A stretch of DNA of 64,000 nt from Bacilli bacterium. Lineage in GTDB: Bacteria; Bacillota_I; Bacilli_A; RF39; UBA660. The stretch is from the NCBI GenBank assembly GCA_900769635.1, contig CAAGHJ010000016.1:1-64000 (forward strand). Direction: 5' to 3'. Positions 55,463 through 64,000 of the stretch are shown piece by piece. The notes beneath the pieces were generated by a model that saw only the letters and a list, made by a program, of their open reading frames with translations, was not told the origin of the DNA and searched no databases. Position 1 is the first letter of the stretch; every line of letters begins with the position of its first letter. Both the position numbers and the translations under genes were made by a program.

Positions 55463-56735
55463 AGGATTAGATGAAACCATTACTTACGAAAAACTAGATA
55501 ACGGTCTCGAAGTATACCTATACAACAAAAAAACATTTCATAACAACTACGTAACATTTACAACTAAATTCGGATCTATAAACACCGAATTCTTTGATAA
55601 AACAACCAATAAAAAAATAAAAGTACCAAGCGGAATAGCCCATTTCTTAGAACACAAAGTTTTTGCTCAAGAAACCGGTCCCGAACCAAGCGACTACTTC
55701 TCTTCCAACGGAGCCATCAGCAACGCCTATACAACTTTTAAAAATACCACATATCTATTTCAAGGCACAGAAAAACTAAAAGAAAACCTATTATTTCTCT
55801 TAGATTTTGTCCAATCACCATATTTCACTAAGGAAAATGTAGAAAAAGAAAAAGGCATAATAACCCAAGAAATACATATGTGTGATGATAGACCCGTAAA
55901 TGTCCTCTTTGAAGCAATAAGAAGAAATACCCTCCATAAAAATAATTTCAAAAATAGCATTATAGGTACAATAGAAGACATAAATAAAATAACCCCAGAA
56001 TTATTAACCAAATGCTATACCACATTCTATCATCCCTCTAATATGTTTGTCGTAATTTCCGGTTCTTTTGATGAAAAAGAAATCCTCGAAGCCCTTGCCC
56101 AAAATCAAAGAAACAAAACCTTTCCTGATATAAAAAAATATCCTGAAGAACAAATCAAAGAACCAGACACAATAGTGAAACCCCAGGAAATAATCAAAAT
56201 TCCAACGGATGTCGCCAAAATAGCATACACTATCAAAATAAATCCCCAATCTCTCAATATCGACAAAAGAAAACTAAATATCTATCTCTATATCCTCTTC
56301 AATCTCCTCTTTTCAGATGTATCCAAGTTCGACTATGATATGAAAAAAGCCAAAATAATAACCTCTACACTAAGTTACAATCTCCTCGATACCGATACCC
56401 ATTTACTAATTTCTCTCATTAACGAAACCGATAAATACGAAGAATTAATAAAAGAAATAGATAAAAACCTAAAAAATATAAATATAAATGAAAAAGATTT
56501 TGAACGCAAGAAGAAAGTACTCATAAGTAACGAAATATTTAGTTACGAAAATATAACTCTTGTAAACGAAATGATTGTCGATAACATAATTTTTGATGGA
56601 AAAATCGAAGCCAATATTTTAGATATAATAAAATCATTAACTATTCAGGAATTAAATAAAATAATAACAAAAATGGACCTAACTAACAAAAATATAGTAA
56701 TAATCAAAAACAGTGAAAAAAACGAACAATTGTAA
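55446..56735 (+). CDS. ymfH: M16-family zinc peptidase YmfH
   Basis: 429 residues. The inverted zinc motif is HFLEH at 66-70 (GIAHFLEHKVF), with a downstream Glu in ITQEIHMCDDRPV and the typical DFVQSPYFTKENVEKEKG. It probably forms a heterodimer with the upstream motif-less partner, as in two-chain M16 peptidases. The start overlaps ymfF by 17 nt with SD AAAAGGAGG. Substrate unknown. A terminator follows. Confidence 0.88.
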   Translation: MEIKIKGLDETITYEKLDNGLEVYLYNKKTFHNNYVTFTTKFGSINTEFFDKTTNKKIKVPSGIAHFLEHKVFAQETGPEPSDYFSSNGAISNAYTTFKNTTYLFQGTEKLKENLLFLLDFVQSPYFTKENVEKEKGIITQEIHMCDDRPVNVLFEAIRRNTLHKNNFKNSIIGTIEDINKITPELLTKCYTTFYHPSNMFVVISGSFDEKEILEALAQNQRNKTFPDIKKYPEEQIKEPDTIVKPQEIIKIPTDVAKIAYTIKINPQSLNIDKRKLNIYLYILFNLLFSDVSKFDYDMKKAKIITSTLSYNLLDTDTHLLISLINETDKYEELIKEIDKNLKNININEKDFERKKKVLISNEIFSYENITLVNEMIVDNIIFDGKIEANILDIIKSLTIQELNKIITKMDLTNKNIVIIKNSEKNEQL

Positions 56736-56741
56736 ATTTTT

Positions 56742-56775
56742 AAACTAAAAAAAATCAAATTTTTTAGTTTTTTTA
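56742..56775 (+). terminator. Intrinsic terminator of ymfFH
   Basis: AAACTAAAAAA (56742-56752) pairs with TTTTTTAGTTT (56760-56770), then T-rich. Confidence 0.75.
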
Positions 56776-56833
56776 TTCTCCGAGGGGGGAATTTTTCTTT
56801 TTTTTGGGAATAATAATAATAGAGGAGGTGATT

Positions 56834-58147
56834 TTGACAAAAAGAAAAAAAGGGCCAAAGAAAGGAAGAAAAAAAATGAAAAAAAAATTACTAAAAATAA
56901 TACCCCTATTATTACTAATGATGCCACTAAAAATTTATGCTGAAGAGTATACCGATTGGACAGACCAATATGACAATACCTATAAAGAATCAGAAACACA
57001 AATACGCTATAAATGGTTTCTTGTCCAAAAAGAAGGCGGATACTATCCCCTAAACAAGGCCCCTGCCCAATACTATTTAACCGAGGGAGATAAAGTAGGA
57101 CAAGGCCCTTATAGTTCTTGGCAATACAATTGCCGAATGCTAAGTAAAAACACTTACGACATAGAATATAAAGAATTTTATGGCTACAAAAAAATCGAAC
57201 CAGCTAGATATATAATACTCTATCACCAAAAAGAAAACTTCACATTCACAAACATCAAAGTATATATCAAAGGCCAAGAAATAAACTACAACATAATAAA
57301 ATGTCCAAGCTGTAGTGAAGGAAAGTACAACCTAAATACAAACGATAGCATTGTTATAGATATGCTCGCTTTCTACGAATTAGAAGACATAACACTTCTA
57401 TTAGAAACAAATAGACCAAATGAACCACTTACTTACGGTATCTCAATATCAATGGACAGTAATAGAGAAAAACAATGTGCCAATTACACCGGTGAAACTC
57501 ACATCAAAAACTATAAAATAGATGAAAAATGGCTCGCTCGAAGAAGAACTACAGACATATTACCATCTGAAACTCCCATAACCCAAACCATTTTTGTCGA
57601 CAACTACGGTCTACATAACTTTTGCCGGTATAGAGAATATTACAAATACTACTATTATATTAAGCACATATTCTATGACGATAATTACTACGCATCCTCT
57701 CCCAAAGAAGGTTACTCACCAGACGTATCAGATATAAAAACATATTATAGATACAAATTATCCAGTAAAAAAACTCCCGAAGAACTAGATCAAGAAAACA
57801 AAAAAGATGACAATAAGACTGGCGAAAAAAATAATGATAAAAAAGAGAATAAAGAAGATACCTCCCAAGAAAATAATAACAATAATAATATTCCTCCAAC
57901 CCCTAATAAAGATAATGACCACTATCAAAGCAACCCACCCACGATAGCACCTTCAACAGAAATAACTAGTTCCCTTATCCCCATAAATAATGTCCCATCA
58001 TCCCCAATTCTAACTGAACAAATAAACACCAAAAACACAAGTTCCAATAATAAACCAACTATCCTTTTCCCATTATTTCTAGTCACACTAATAGTCTTAA
58101 ATATTATTCTCTCTAAAACACAAAAAAATGTCGAACGAATTAATTAG
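56834..58147 (+). CDS. Secreted/anchored protein with Asn/Pro-rich stalk (unknown)
   Basis: 437 residues from TTG 56834, 423 from ATG 56876. The TTG lies at ideal distance after AGGAGGTGA, a full anti-SD match. The ATG has a weaker AAAGGA. Either way a signal peptide (KIIPLLLLMMPLKIYAEEY) leads to an extracellular domain with pairs of Cys (CPSC, near 145-160) and many Tyr. A stalk of N, P, K and E (about 320-400) and a C-terminal membrane helix (ILFPLFLVTLIVLNIILS) follow. It resembles surface proteins with a C-terminal anchor, without an LPxTG motif. No family recognised. It lies just upstream of spoIIAA. Confidence 0.75.
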   Translation: MTKRKKGPKKGRKKMKKKLLKIIPLLLLMMPLKIYAEEYTDWTDQYDNTYKESETQIRYKWFLVQKEGGYYPLNKAPAQYYLTEGDKVGQGPYSSWQYNCRMLSKNTYDIEYKEFYGYKKIEPARYIILYHQKENFTFTNIKVYIKGQEINYNIIKCPSCSEGKYNLNTNDSIVIDMLAFYELEDITLLLETNRPNEPLTYGISISMDSNREKQCANYTGETHIKNYKIDEKWLARRRTTDILPSETPITQTIFVDNYGLHNFCRYREYYKYYYYIKHIFYDDNYYASSPKEGYSPDVSDIKTYYRYKLSSKKTPEELDQENKKDDNKTGEKNNDKKENKEDTSQENNNNNNIPPTPNKDNDHYQSNPPTIAPSTEITSSLIPINNVPSSPILTEQINTKNTSSNNKPTILFPLFLVTLIVLNIILSKTQKNVERIN

Positions 58148-58154
58148 CACCTTT

Positions 58155-58161
58155 TGTCGAA
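58155..58161 (+). promoter_or_regulatory. Candidate Spo0A box upstream of spoIIAA
   Basis: TGTCGAA, identical to the Spo0A-box core, in the intergenic space 54 nt before the spoIIAA ATG. A second copy at 58129-58135 lies in the coding end of the upstream gene. This heptamer also occurs in coding regions by codon usage, so the intergenic copy is the one that counts. Confidence 0.4.
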
Positions 58162-58214
58162 CCTGTATCCAAAACAAAAAAAATATGCTAAATTAATAAC
58201 GAAAGGTGATAAAT

Positions 58215-58541
58215 ATGTTAAAAATGAATTACGAATTTCGTAAAGGAATACTATTTGTTAGACTACTAGGAAATTTCGATAAAGATCACTATCAAAGAAA
58301 TATCAAAAAACTAAACGAACTAATCAAGGAAATAGGAATTACCAACATTGTTCTTAATATTGATGAAATAAAATCCATAGATATAAGTGGAATTAACTAC
58401 ATTCTAAATTACTACAAATACATCGTAAGCAAAAGCGGAAGTTTCATACTCTGCGAAAAAGACAATACCATAACAAAGAAAATATTCAAAGAAAAAATAC
58501 CATGGATAGATAATGAACTAAAAGCCTTTGCACTCATATAA
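58215..58541 (+). CDS. spoIIAA: Anti-sigma F factor antagonist SpoIIAA (STAS domain)
   Basis: 108 residues, a single STAS domain. The phosphorylatable Ser is in DISGINYIL at residue 58, the same position as Ser58 of Bacillus SpoIIAA. Unphosphorylated SpoIIAA releases sigma-F from the anti-sigma kinase SpoIIAB in the forespore. The start ATG at 58215 follows AAAGGTGAT; the GTG at 58206 lies in the SD. The next gene is sigF, 21 nt downstream. spoIIAB, normally in between, is missing. Confidence 0.85.
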   Translation: MLKMNYEFRKGILFVRLLGNFDKDHYQRNIKKLNELIKEIGITNIVLNIDEIKSIDISGINYILNYYKYIVSKSGSFILCEKDNTITKKIFKEKIPWIDNELKAFALI

Positions 58542-58562
58542 AAAATAAAAAAGGGGGAAAAT

Positions 58563-59234
58563 ATGAACGAAGAACTCAAAGAATTTATCATTGAAAACGA
58601 AAAAGCAATATATTCAGTAATAAATCGATATAGAAGATACTATGAAATAGAGGACCTATATCAAACAGCTGTAATCGGAATAATCAAAGCCTGGGAAAAT
58701 TATGATGCCTCTCGTAAAGCCAAATTCCTAACTTATGCCTATAAATATATGCTCGGAGAAGTCATAAGTTACGTAAATAAAAATAGATCATTAAAAATAA
58801 GTAAAGACATTCTTAGCCTATATCCTAAACTCGAAGAAGCCAAAACAATTCTTACGCAAAAATTAATGAAAGAACCAACAACCTATGAATTGTCTCTCTT
58901 TCTAGAAATAGATGAGAACATAATCATAAGAACGATAGAAGCCGTAAAAGAAAGTGAAAGCCTTGACAAGGTCATAAGTGACGATGGCAAAACCTTAACC
59001 CTATTAGATACAGTGAAAGATATCCAAACAGAGGAAAAAGCCGAACTATTATATCTAAAAGAAGCAGTTGAAAGCCTGCCGGAGCCAGAACGAAGTATTA
59101 TAATTGAAAGATATTACAACGACAAAACTCAAAAAGAAATTGCCAAAAAAATGGGTATGTACCAAGTTCAAGTGTCAAGAAGTAGTACAAAAGGTCTAAA
59201 AAAATTAAAAAAAATTCTTCAAGAAACCCCATAA
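58563..59234 (+). CDS. sigF: Sporulation sigma factor of the SigF/SigG type
   Basis: 223 residues, sigma-70 family with regions 2, 3 and 4. Region 2 is EDLYQTAVIGIIKAWENYDA and LTYAYKYMLGEVISYV, close to SigF (DLFQIGCIGLLKSVDKFD; IIGEI). Region 4 has ERYYNDKTQKEIAKKMGMYQ then VQVSR. It follows spoIIAA directly, as in the spoIIA operon, which favours SigF over SigG or SigB. SD AAAGGGGGA. Region 1 is short, as in SigF. Confidence 0.87.
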   Translation: MNEELKEFIIENEKAIYSVINRYRRYYEIEDLYQTAVIGIIKAWENYDASRKAKFLTYAYKYMLGEVISYVNKNRSLKISKDILSLYPKLEEAKTILTQKLMKEPTTYELSLFLEIDENIIIRTIEAVKESESLDKVISDDGKTLTLLDTVKDIQTEEKAELLYLKEAVESLPEPERSIIIERYYNDKTQKEIAKKMGMYQVQVSRSSTKGLKKLKKILQETP

Positions 59235-59254
59235 AATAAAGGACTTTTTAAAAG

Positions 59255-59273
59255 TGTAACCAAATGGGTTACA
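59255..59273 (+). promoter_or_regulatory. Palindrome upstream of the second Xre regulator
   Basis: TGTAACC-AAATG-GGTTACA, perfect 7-bp arms, 46 nt before the ATG of the regulator. A candidate operator, not supported by a clear promoter. Confidence 0.4.
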
Positions 59274-59318
59274 TAAAAAATGAAAAATTTGTGAGAGAAT
59301 AAAGTTAAGGTGATGAAA

Positions 59319-59573
59319 ATGAGTGCAAAGAAAAGAAGAGGAGATGTTTACGATATAGTTTCGTACAATATTAAGAAATATCGAAAATCAATAGGTATAA
59401 CACAAGCCCAATTAGCAGAACGCTGCCAGCTTTCACACGAATATATTAGAAGAATAGAAGCACCTAATATAAAAAAACATCATTTTTCCTTAGAAACTGT
59501 CAGTATTATTGCTGATGCCTTAAATATAGAAGTCGTGCAACTCTTTGATAAGATAGAGGAAGACGAAGTGTAA
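59319..59573 (+). CDS. Xre-family transcriptional regulator
   Basis: 84 residues, almost only a helix-turn-helix domain (IKKYRKSIGITQAQLAERCQ, then LSHEYIRRIE). It ends acidic. The ATG at 59319 follows AAGGTGAT, while the GTG and ATG upstream (59310, 59313) lie in the SD. It has a different recognition helix from the regulator at 40.8 kb. A palindrome lies upstream. Role unknown; position after sigF is suggestive only. Confidence 0.85.
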   Translation: MSAKKRRGDVYDIVSYNIKKYRKSIGITQAQLAERCQLSHEYIRRIEAPNIKKHHFSLETVSIIADALNIEVVQLFDKIEEDEV

Positions 59574-59814
59574 GAAAAGAATGAATGAACAAAATAATGA
59601 GAAAAAAACTTTTCATTTCTTTTTTTACAGAAAATAATTAAAAGAGCAAAACACAGTTATAATAGTCCATTTCAAAATAAAAAATATATAAAGTACGGTA
59701 GCACATATCGGAATTCAAGTCTGTGGATGAAATAAACAATTTCTAAGAAGCAGAAACAGCAACCTCGTGAGGGGAAGCATTTTCAACTAAAAAAATTACG
59801 CATTTTAAGAAAAA
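59574..59814 (+). other. Gene-free stretch with a terminator and possible small RNA
   Basis: A hairpin terminator for the Xre gene comes first. A TTATAATAG box at 59655-59663 could start a transcript through about 59670-59790, a stretch with more GC than its surroundings (GGTAGCACATATCGG; ACCTCGTGAGGGGAAGC). It holds no ORF with an SD. It was compared by eye with SRP, 6S and common riboswitch motifs without a match. Confidence 0.35.
59595..59627 (+). terminator. Probable terminator of the Xre gene
   Basis: AATGAGAAAA can pair with CTTTTCATT imperfectly (59596-59617), then TCTTTTTTT. Confidence 0.55.
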
Positions 59815-59841
59815 ATAGCAATTATCTATTGACATTGCTAA
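59815..59841 (+). promoter_or_regulatory. Degenerate CIRCE operator of the hrcA operon
   Basis: ATAGCAATT (59815-59823), 9-nt spacer, CATTGCTAA (59833-59841). This keeps the 9-9-9 spacing of CIRCE (TTAGCACTC and GAGTGCTAA) and the TAGCA/TGCTAA cores. It overlaps the -35 box. Confidence 0.65.
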
Positions 59842-59857
59842 ATTAAAGTGCTAAAAT
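59829..59857 (+). promoter_or_regulatory. Sigma-A promoter of the hrcA operon
   Basis: TTGACA (59829-59834), 17-nt spacer, TAAAAT (59852-59857). A second palindrome, TGCTAAAA-TGT-TTTTAGCA (59849-59867), spans the -10 and the start site. Confidence 0.75.
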
Positions 59858-59900
59858 GTTTTTAGCAATTGAAAAAAAAGATTGCCAAAGGAGTGATAGA

Positions 59901-60917
59901 TTGTTAACCAGGAGACAGCGAGACATCCTAAAATGGGTAGTCGAGAGCTATATTTCTTATGCAAAACCAGTAAGTTCAAACAATATCTGTGATGCCTTAA
60001 AATGCTCTAGTGCCACAGTAAGAAATGATATGGTTCACCTCGAAGAACAAGGTTTACTAGAAAAAGCCCATTACGCATCAGGACGTATACCAAGTGAAGA
60101 AGGATATAGATACTACGTATCTCATCTTATGAAACCAAAAGATATGTCAAGTAAAGATATGTATAAATTACAAACAATTTTTCACAACCAAACCTTAGAT
60201 TTAAGTAATACAATAAAAAAAAGTATTGAAATCATATCAGAAATAACAAATTATACGACAATAGTATTAGGTAAAGCATCGGAAATAAATAAATTGAAAC
60301 AAATAGAAGTAGTCCCAATTGAGGCTGGTAAAATATTAACCTTGGTAATAACAGATAAAGGCCACATCGAACACAAAAACATAACTTTACCACTCGATAT
60401 AGAACCAGATGATATAGTAAAGACAGTAAATTTAATAAACAAACTTCTTATTGGAACACCCATAAATGAAATAAGTGAAAAACTTGAATATGATGTAAAA
60501 CCAGTTATAGGAAGATATGTAAAACAACACGAAATACTATATAACACTTTTTACAATGCCTTTAATGAATTTACAACCAATACCAAACCCGATGTATACT
60601 TCGAAGGAAGAAATAACTTTTTAAAACAACCAGAATTTACAAACATCGACAAAGTAAGGAAAATATTAGAAAAATTTGAAGATATAAATGATATTACCAA
60701 AATAACCAATGAAGAAAACGGTATAAATATTTATATTGGTAAAGAAAGTGAAATAACGGATGACGTATCCGTAGTAAAAACAAATTATAATATTGACGGA
60801 GAACTGGTAACTATTGCAATAGTAGGACCCAAAAGAATGGAATATGATAGAGTCGTAAGCATATTAAATTATATGAGGGACAATATAACAGATAAAGGTG
60901 GTAATAATAATGAATAA
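59901..60917 (+). CDS. hrcA: Heat-inducible transcription repressor HrcA
   Basis: 338 residues. A winged helix at the N-terminus (LTRRQRDILKWVVESYISYA; SSATVRNDMVHLEEQGLL; SGRIPSEEGYRYYV) and the usual GAF-like effector domain. HrcA represses chaperone genes through CIRCE. The start is TTG at 59901, placed by SD AAAGGAGTGAT and by the standard MLTxRQ opening of HrcA; the ATG at 59856 lies in the promoter. It overlaps grpE by 8 nt. Confidence 0.95.
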   Translation: MLTRRQRDILKWVVESYISYAKPVSSNNICDALKCSSATVRNDMVHLEEQGLLEKAHYASGRIPSEEGYRYYVSHLMKPKDMSSKDMYKLQTIFHNQTLDLSNTIKKSIEIISEITNYTTIVLGKASEINKLKQIEVVPIEAGKILTLVITDKGHIEHKNITLPLDIEPDDIVKTVNLINKLLIGTPINEISEKLEYDVKPVIGRYVKQHEILYNTFYNAFNEFTTNTKPDVYFEGRNNFLKQPEFTNIDKVRKILEKFEDINDITKITNEENGINIYIGKESEITDDVSVVKTNYNIDGELVTIAIVGPKRMEYDRVVSILNYMRDNITDKGGNNNE

Positions 60918-61524
60918 GAAAACTAAAGAAAAAAATAAAAAAAATCATAATGAAGAAGAATGCAATTGCAACTGTAATTGCAACTGTGATGAAAACTGCA
61001 ATTGTGATGAAAACTGCAACTGTGATGAAAACTGTAATAACGAAGAATGCCTTAATGAATGCGGTTGTTGTCAAAGTGACACTAGCAAGGATGAAAAAAT
61101 CAAAGCCTTAGAAGAAGAAGTGTTAAAAGCCAAAGCAGAAGTTATAAACTATAAACGAAGAAAAGATGAAGAAACAGCTCGTTTAATTAAATATGCTGAA
61201 GAACCAATAGCTAGTGAGTTTTTAGATATACTAGACAATTTTGAAAGAGCCATAAATATGGATGATGATAACTTGGATGATGAAGTAAGCAAGTTCCTAG
61301 AAGGTATCAAAATGATTTACGGACACACAAAAAATCTTCTAGCAAAGCACGAAATAGTAGAAATGAATTGCTTAGGTGAAAAATTTGATCCAACATATCA
61401 TCAAGCTGTACTAGTTGGAAATGTCGAAGATAAAGAACAAGGAATAATTTTAGAAGTCCTTCAAAAAGGATATATGTATAAAGACAAAGTCCTAAGACCA
61501 GCAATGGTTAAGGTAAACGAATAG
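60910..61524 (+). CDS. grpE: GrpE nucleotide-exchange factor with Cys-rich N-terminal extension
   Basis: 204 residues. From about 62 on it is a normal GrpE: a long dimerising helix (KIKALEEEVLKAKAEVINYK), the ASEFLDILDNFERAI helix and the beta domain ending YMYKDKVLRPAMVKV. It releases ADP from DnaK. The N-terminus is odd: 14 Cys between residues 18 and 54, largely as CNC and CNCDEN repeats (three exact copies). This resembles a metal-binding or redox segment and is not part of the GrpE family. The ATG at 60910 follows AAAGGTGG. Confidence 0.92.
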   Translation: MNKKTKEKNKKNHNEEECNCNCNCNCDENCNCDENCNCDENCNNEECLNECGCCQSDTSKDEKIKALEEEVLKAKAEVINYKRRKDEETARLIKYAEEPIASEFLDILDNFERAINMDDDNLDDEVSKFLEGIKMIYGHTKNLLAKHEIVEMNCLGEKFDPTYHQAVLVGNVEDKEQGIILEVLQKGYMYKDKVLRPAMVKVNE

Positions 61525-61535
61525 GAAGTGTTTAA

Positions 61536-63735
<2,200 letters not shown>

Positions 63736-63742
63736 AAAGATT

Positions 63743-63764
63743 AAGTTCTAGTTCGCTAGAACTT
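63743..63764 (+). other. UUCG-capped hairpin between dnaK and dnaJ
   Basis: AAGTTCTAG (63743-63751), loop TTCG, CTAGAACTT (63756-63764). It has no T-run, so it is better explained as an RNA-stabilising or processing element than a terminator. Confidence 0.6.
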
Positions 63765-63796
63765 ATTCAGTTAATTAGTAGAAAAGAGGAAGCAAA

Positions 63797-64000
63797 ATGA
63801 ATAAAAGAGATTACTATGAAGTACTTGGTGTTCCTAAAACAGCAACAGAAGCTGAAATAAAATCAGCCTTCCGAAAATTAGCCAAGAAATATCATCCCGA
63901 TATATCAACAGAAGAAAACGCTGCCGAAAAATTTAAAGAAGCCCAAGAAGCTTATGCCGTTTTATCCGATAAAGATAAAAGAGCCAAATATGACCAATTT
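63797..64000 (+). CDS. dnaJ: Chaperone protein DnaJ, N-terminal part (cut by window edge)
   Basis: The first 68 residues are visible: the J-domain with [20 protein letters not shown] and the HPD motif (KYHPDIS), ending [11 protein letters not shown]-domains stimulate DnaK ATP hydrolysis. SD AGAGGAAG. The G/F, zinc and C-terminal domains lie beyond the window. Fourth known heat-shock gene in the hrcA operon order. Confidence 0.95.
   Translation, partial: MNKRDYYEVLGVPKTATEAEIKSAFRKLAKKYHPDISTEENAAEKFKEAQEAYAVLSDKDKRAKYDQF

Noticed and set aside
56761..56826. G- and T-rich run before the secreted protein gene as a regulatory RNA
   Set aside because: Too short and no pairing beyond the ymfFH terminator.
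59670..59790. SRP RNA or 6S RNA
   Set aside because: The SRP apical motif with GGAAGCAGC context is not present, only a loose GAAGCAG; no long 6S-type hairpin could be drawn.
60960..61040. Tandem 18-bp repeat in grpE considered as a CRISPR or satellite
   Set aside because: The repeat is in frame, encodes CNCDEN and has no spacers.

Overview
The window is a gene-dense stretch of an AT-rich, low-GC Gram-positive (Bacillota) chromosome using the standard bacterial code: whiA ends on TGA, and tryptophans in conserved proteins are TGG. Gene content and microsynteny (yvcK-whiA, sirA-yneF, mreC-mreD, rel-dtd, hrcA-grpE-dnaK-dnaJ, rpsD with a long leader) point to the Bacilli/Erysipelotrichia side of the phylum. 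Species cannot be named from the sequence. It is, or recently was, a spore former: the window carries sirA, gerM, gerE, spoIIIAH, an alpha/beta SASP gene, spoIIAA and sigF. Several of these have promoter-like sites of the expected sporulation sigma type.

Layout. 1-4.3 kb: two nuclease-tail remnants, then the yvcK-whiA-dut-tyrS operon. 4.3-8.8 kb: rpsD on the minus strand, then ezrA and two Asn/Pro-rich single-pass membrane proteins, then an RNHCP zinc protein. 9-16 kb: a cadherin-like surface protein, sirA-yneF, mreC-mreD, tgt, rplS, lepB and a collagen-like protein. 16-25 kb: an unknown 408-aa protein, an AlkP-type phosphodiesterase, an esterase, rel-dtd, an AI-2E-type transporter, a beta-repeat membrane protein and a lipoprotein. 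25-27 kb: tRNA-Arg, gerM, gerE and spoIIIAH on the minus strand. 27-29.5 kb: tRNA-Gln-gltX and tRNA-Glu/Thr/Leu. 29.6-31.4 kb: a membrane protein plus amidoligase pair. 31.5-40 kb: pssA, an ABC/FtsX exporter, mscL, a 22-codon ORF, a zincin-like protein, uvrC and thiI. 40-45 kb: SASP, small proteins, an Xre regulator, an M23 hydrolase and a P-type ATPase. 45-53 kb: a HAD phosphatase, an amino-acid ABC importer and the arginine deiminase operon. 53-58 kb: deoD, an M16 peptidase pair and a secreted Asn/Pro-rich protein. 58-64 kb: spoIIAA-sigF, an Xre regulator and the hrcA-grpE-orf-dnaK-dnaJ heat-shock operon, which runs off the right edge.

How genes work together. The polar amino-acid importer lies directly upstream of arcA, arcB and a carbamate kinase fused in frame to a YfcC-type carrier. 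Together they could import arginine, break it down for ATP and exchange ornithine. Sporulation genes are spread over five loci. The spoIIA locus lacks spoIIAB, and spoIIIAH stands without spoIIIAA-AG.

The least conventional items are: the ArcC-YfcC fusion, whose junction keeps an intact ribosome-binding site; a GrpE with 14 cysteines in a 37-residue N-terminal stretch; the membrane-protein/amidoligase operon with a palindrome over its -35 box; a 22-residue peptide ORF beside a zincin-like protein whose HExxH reads HKLFH; and the AB-less spoIIA locus. All calls are by reading the sequence; no database search was possible.
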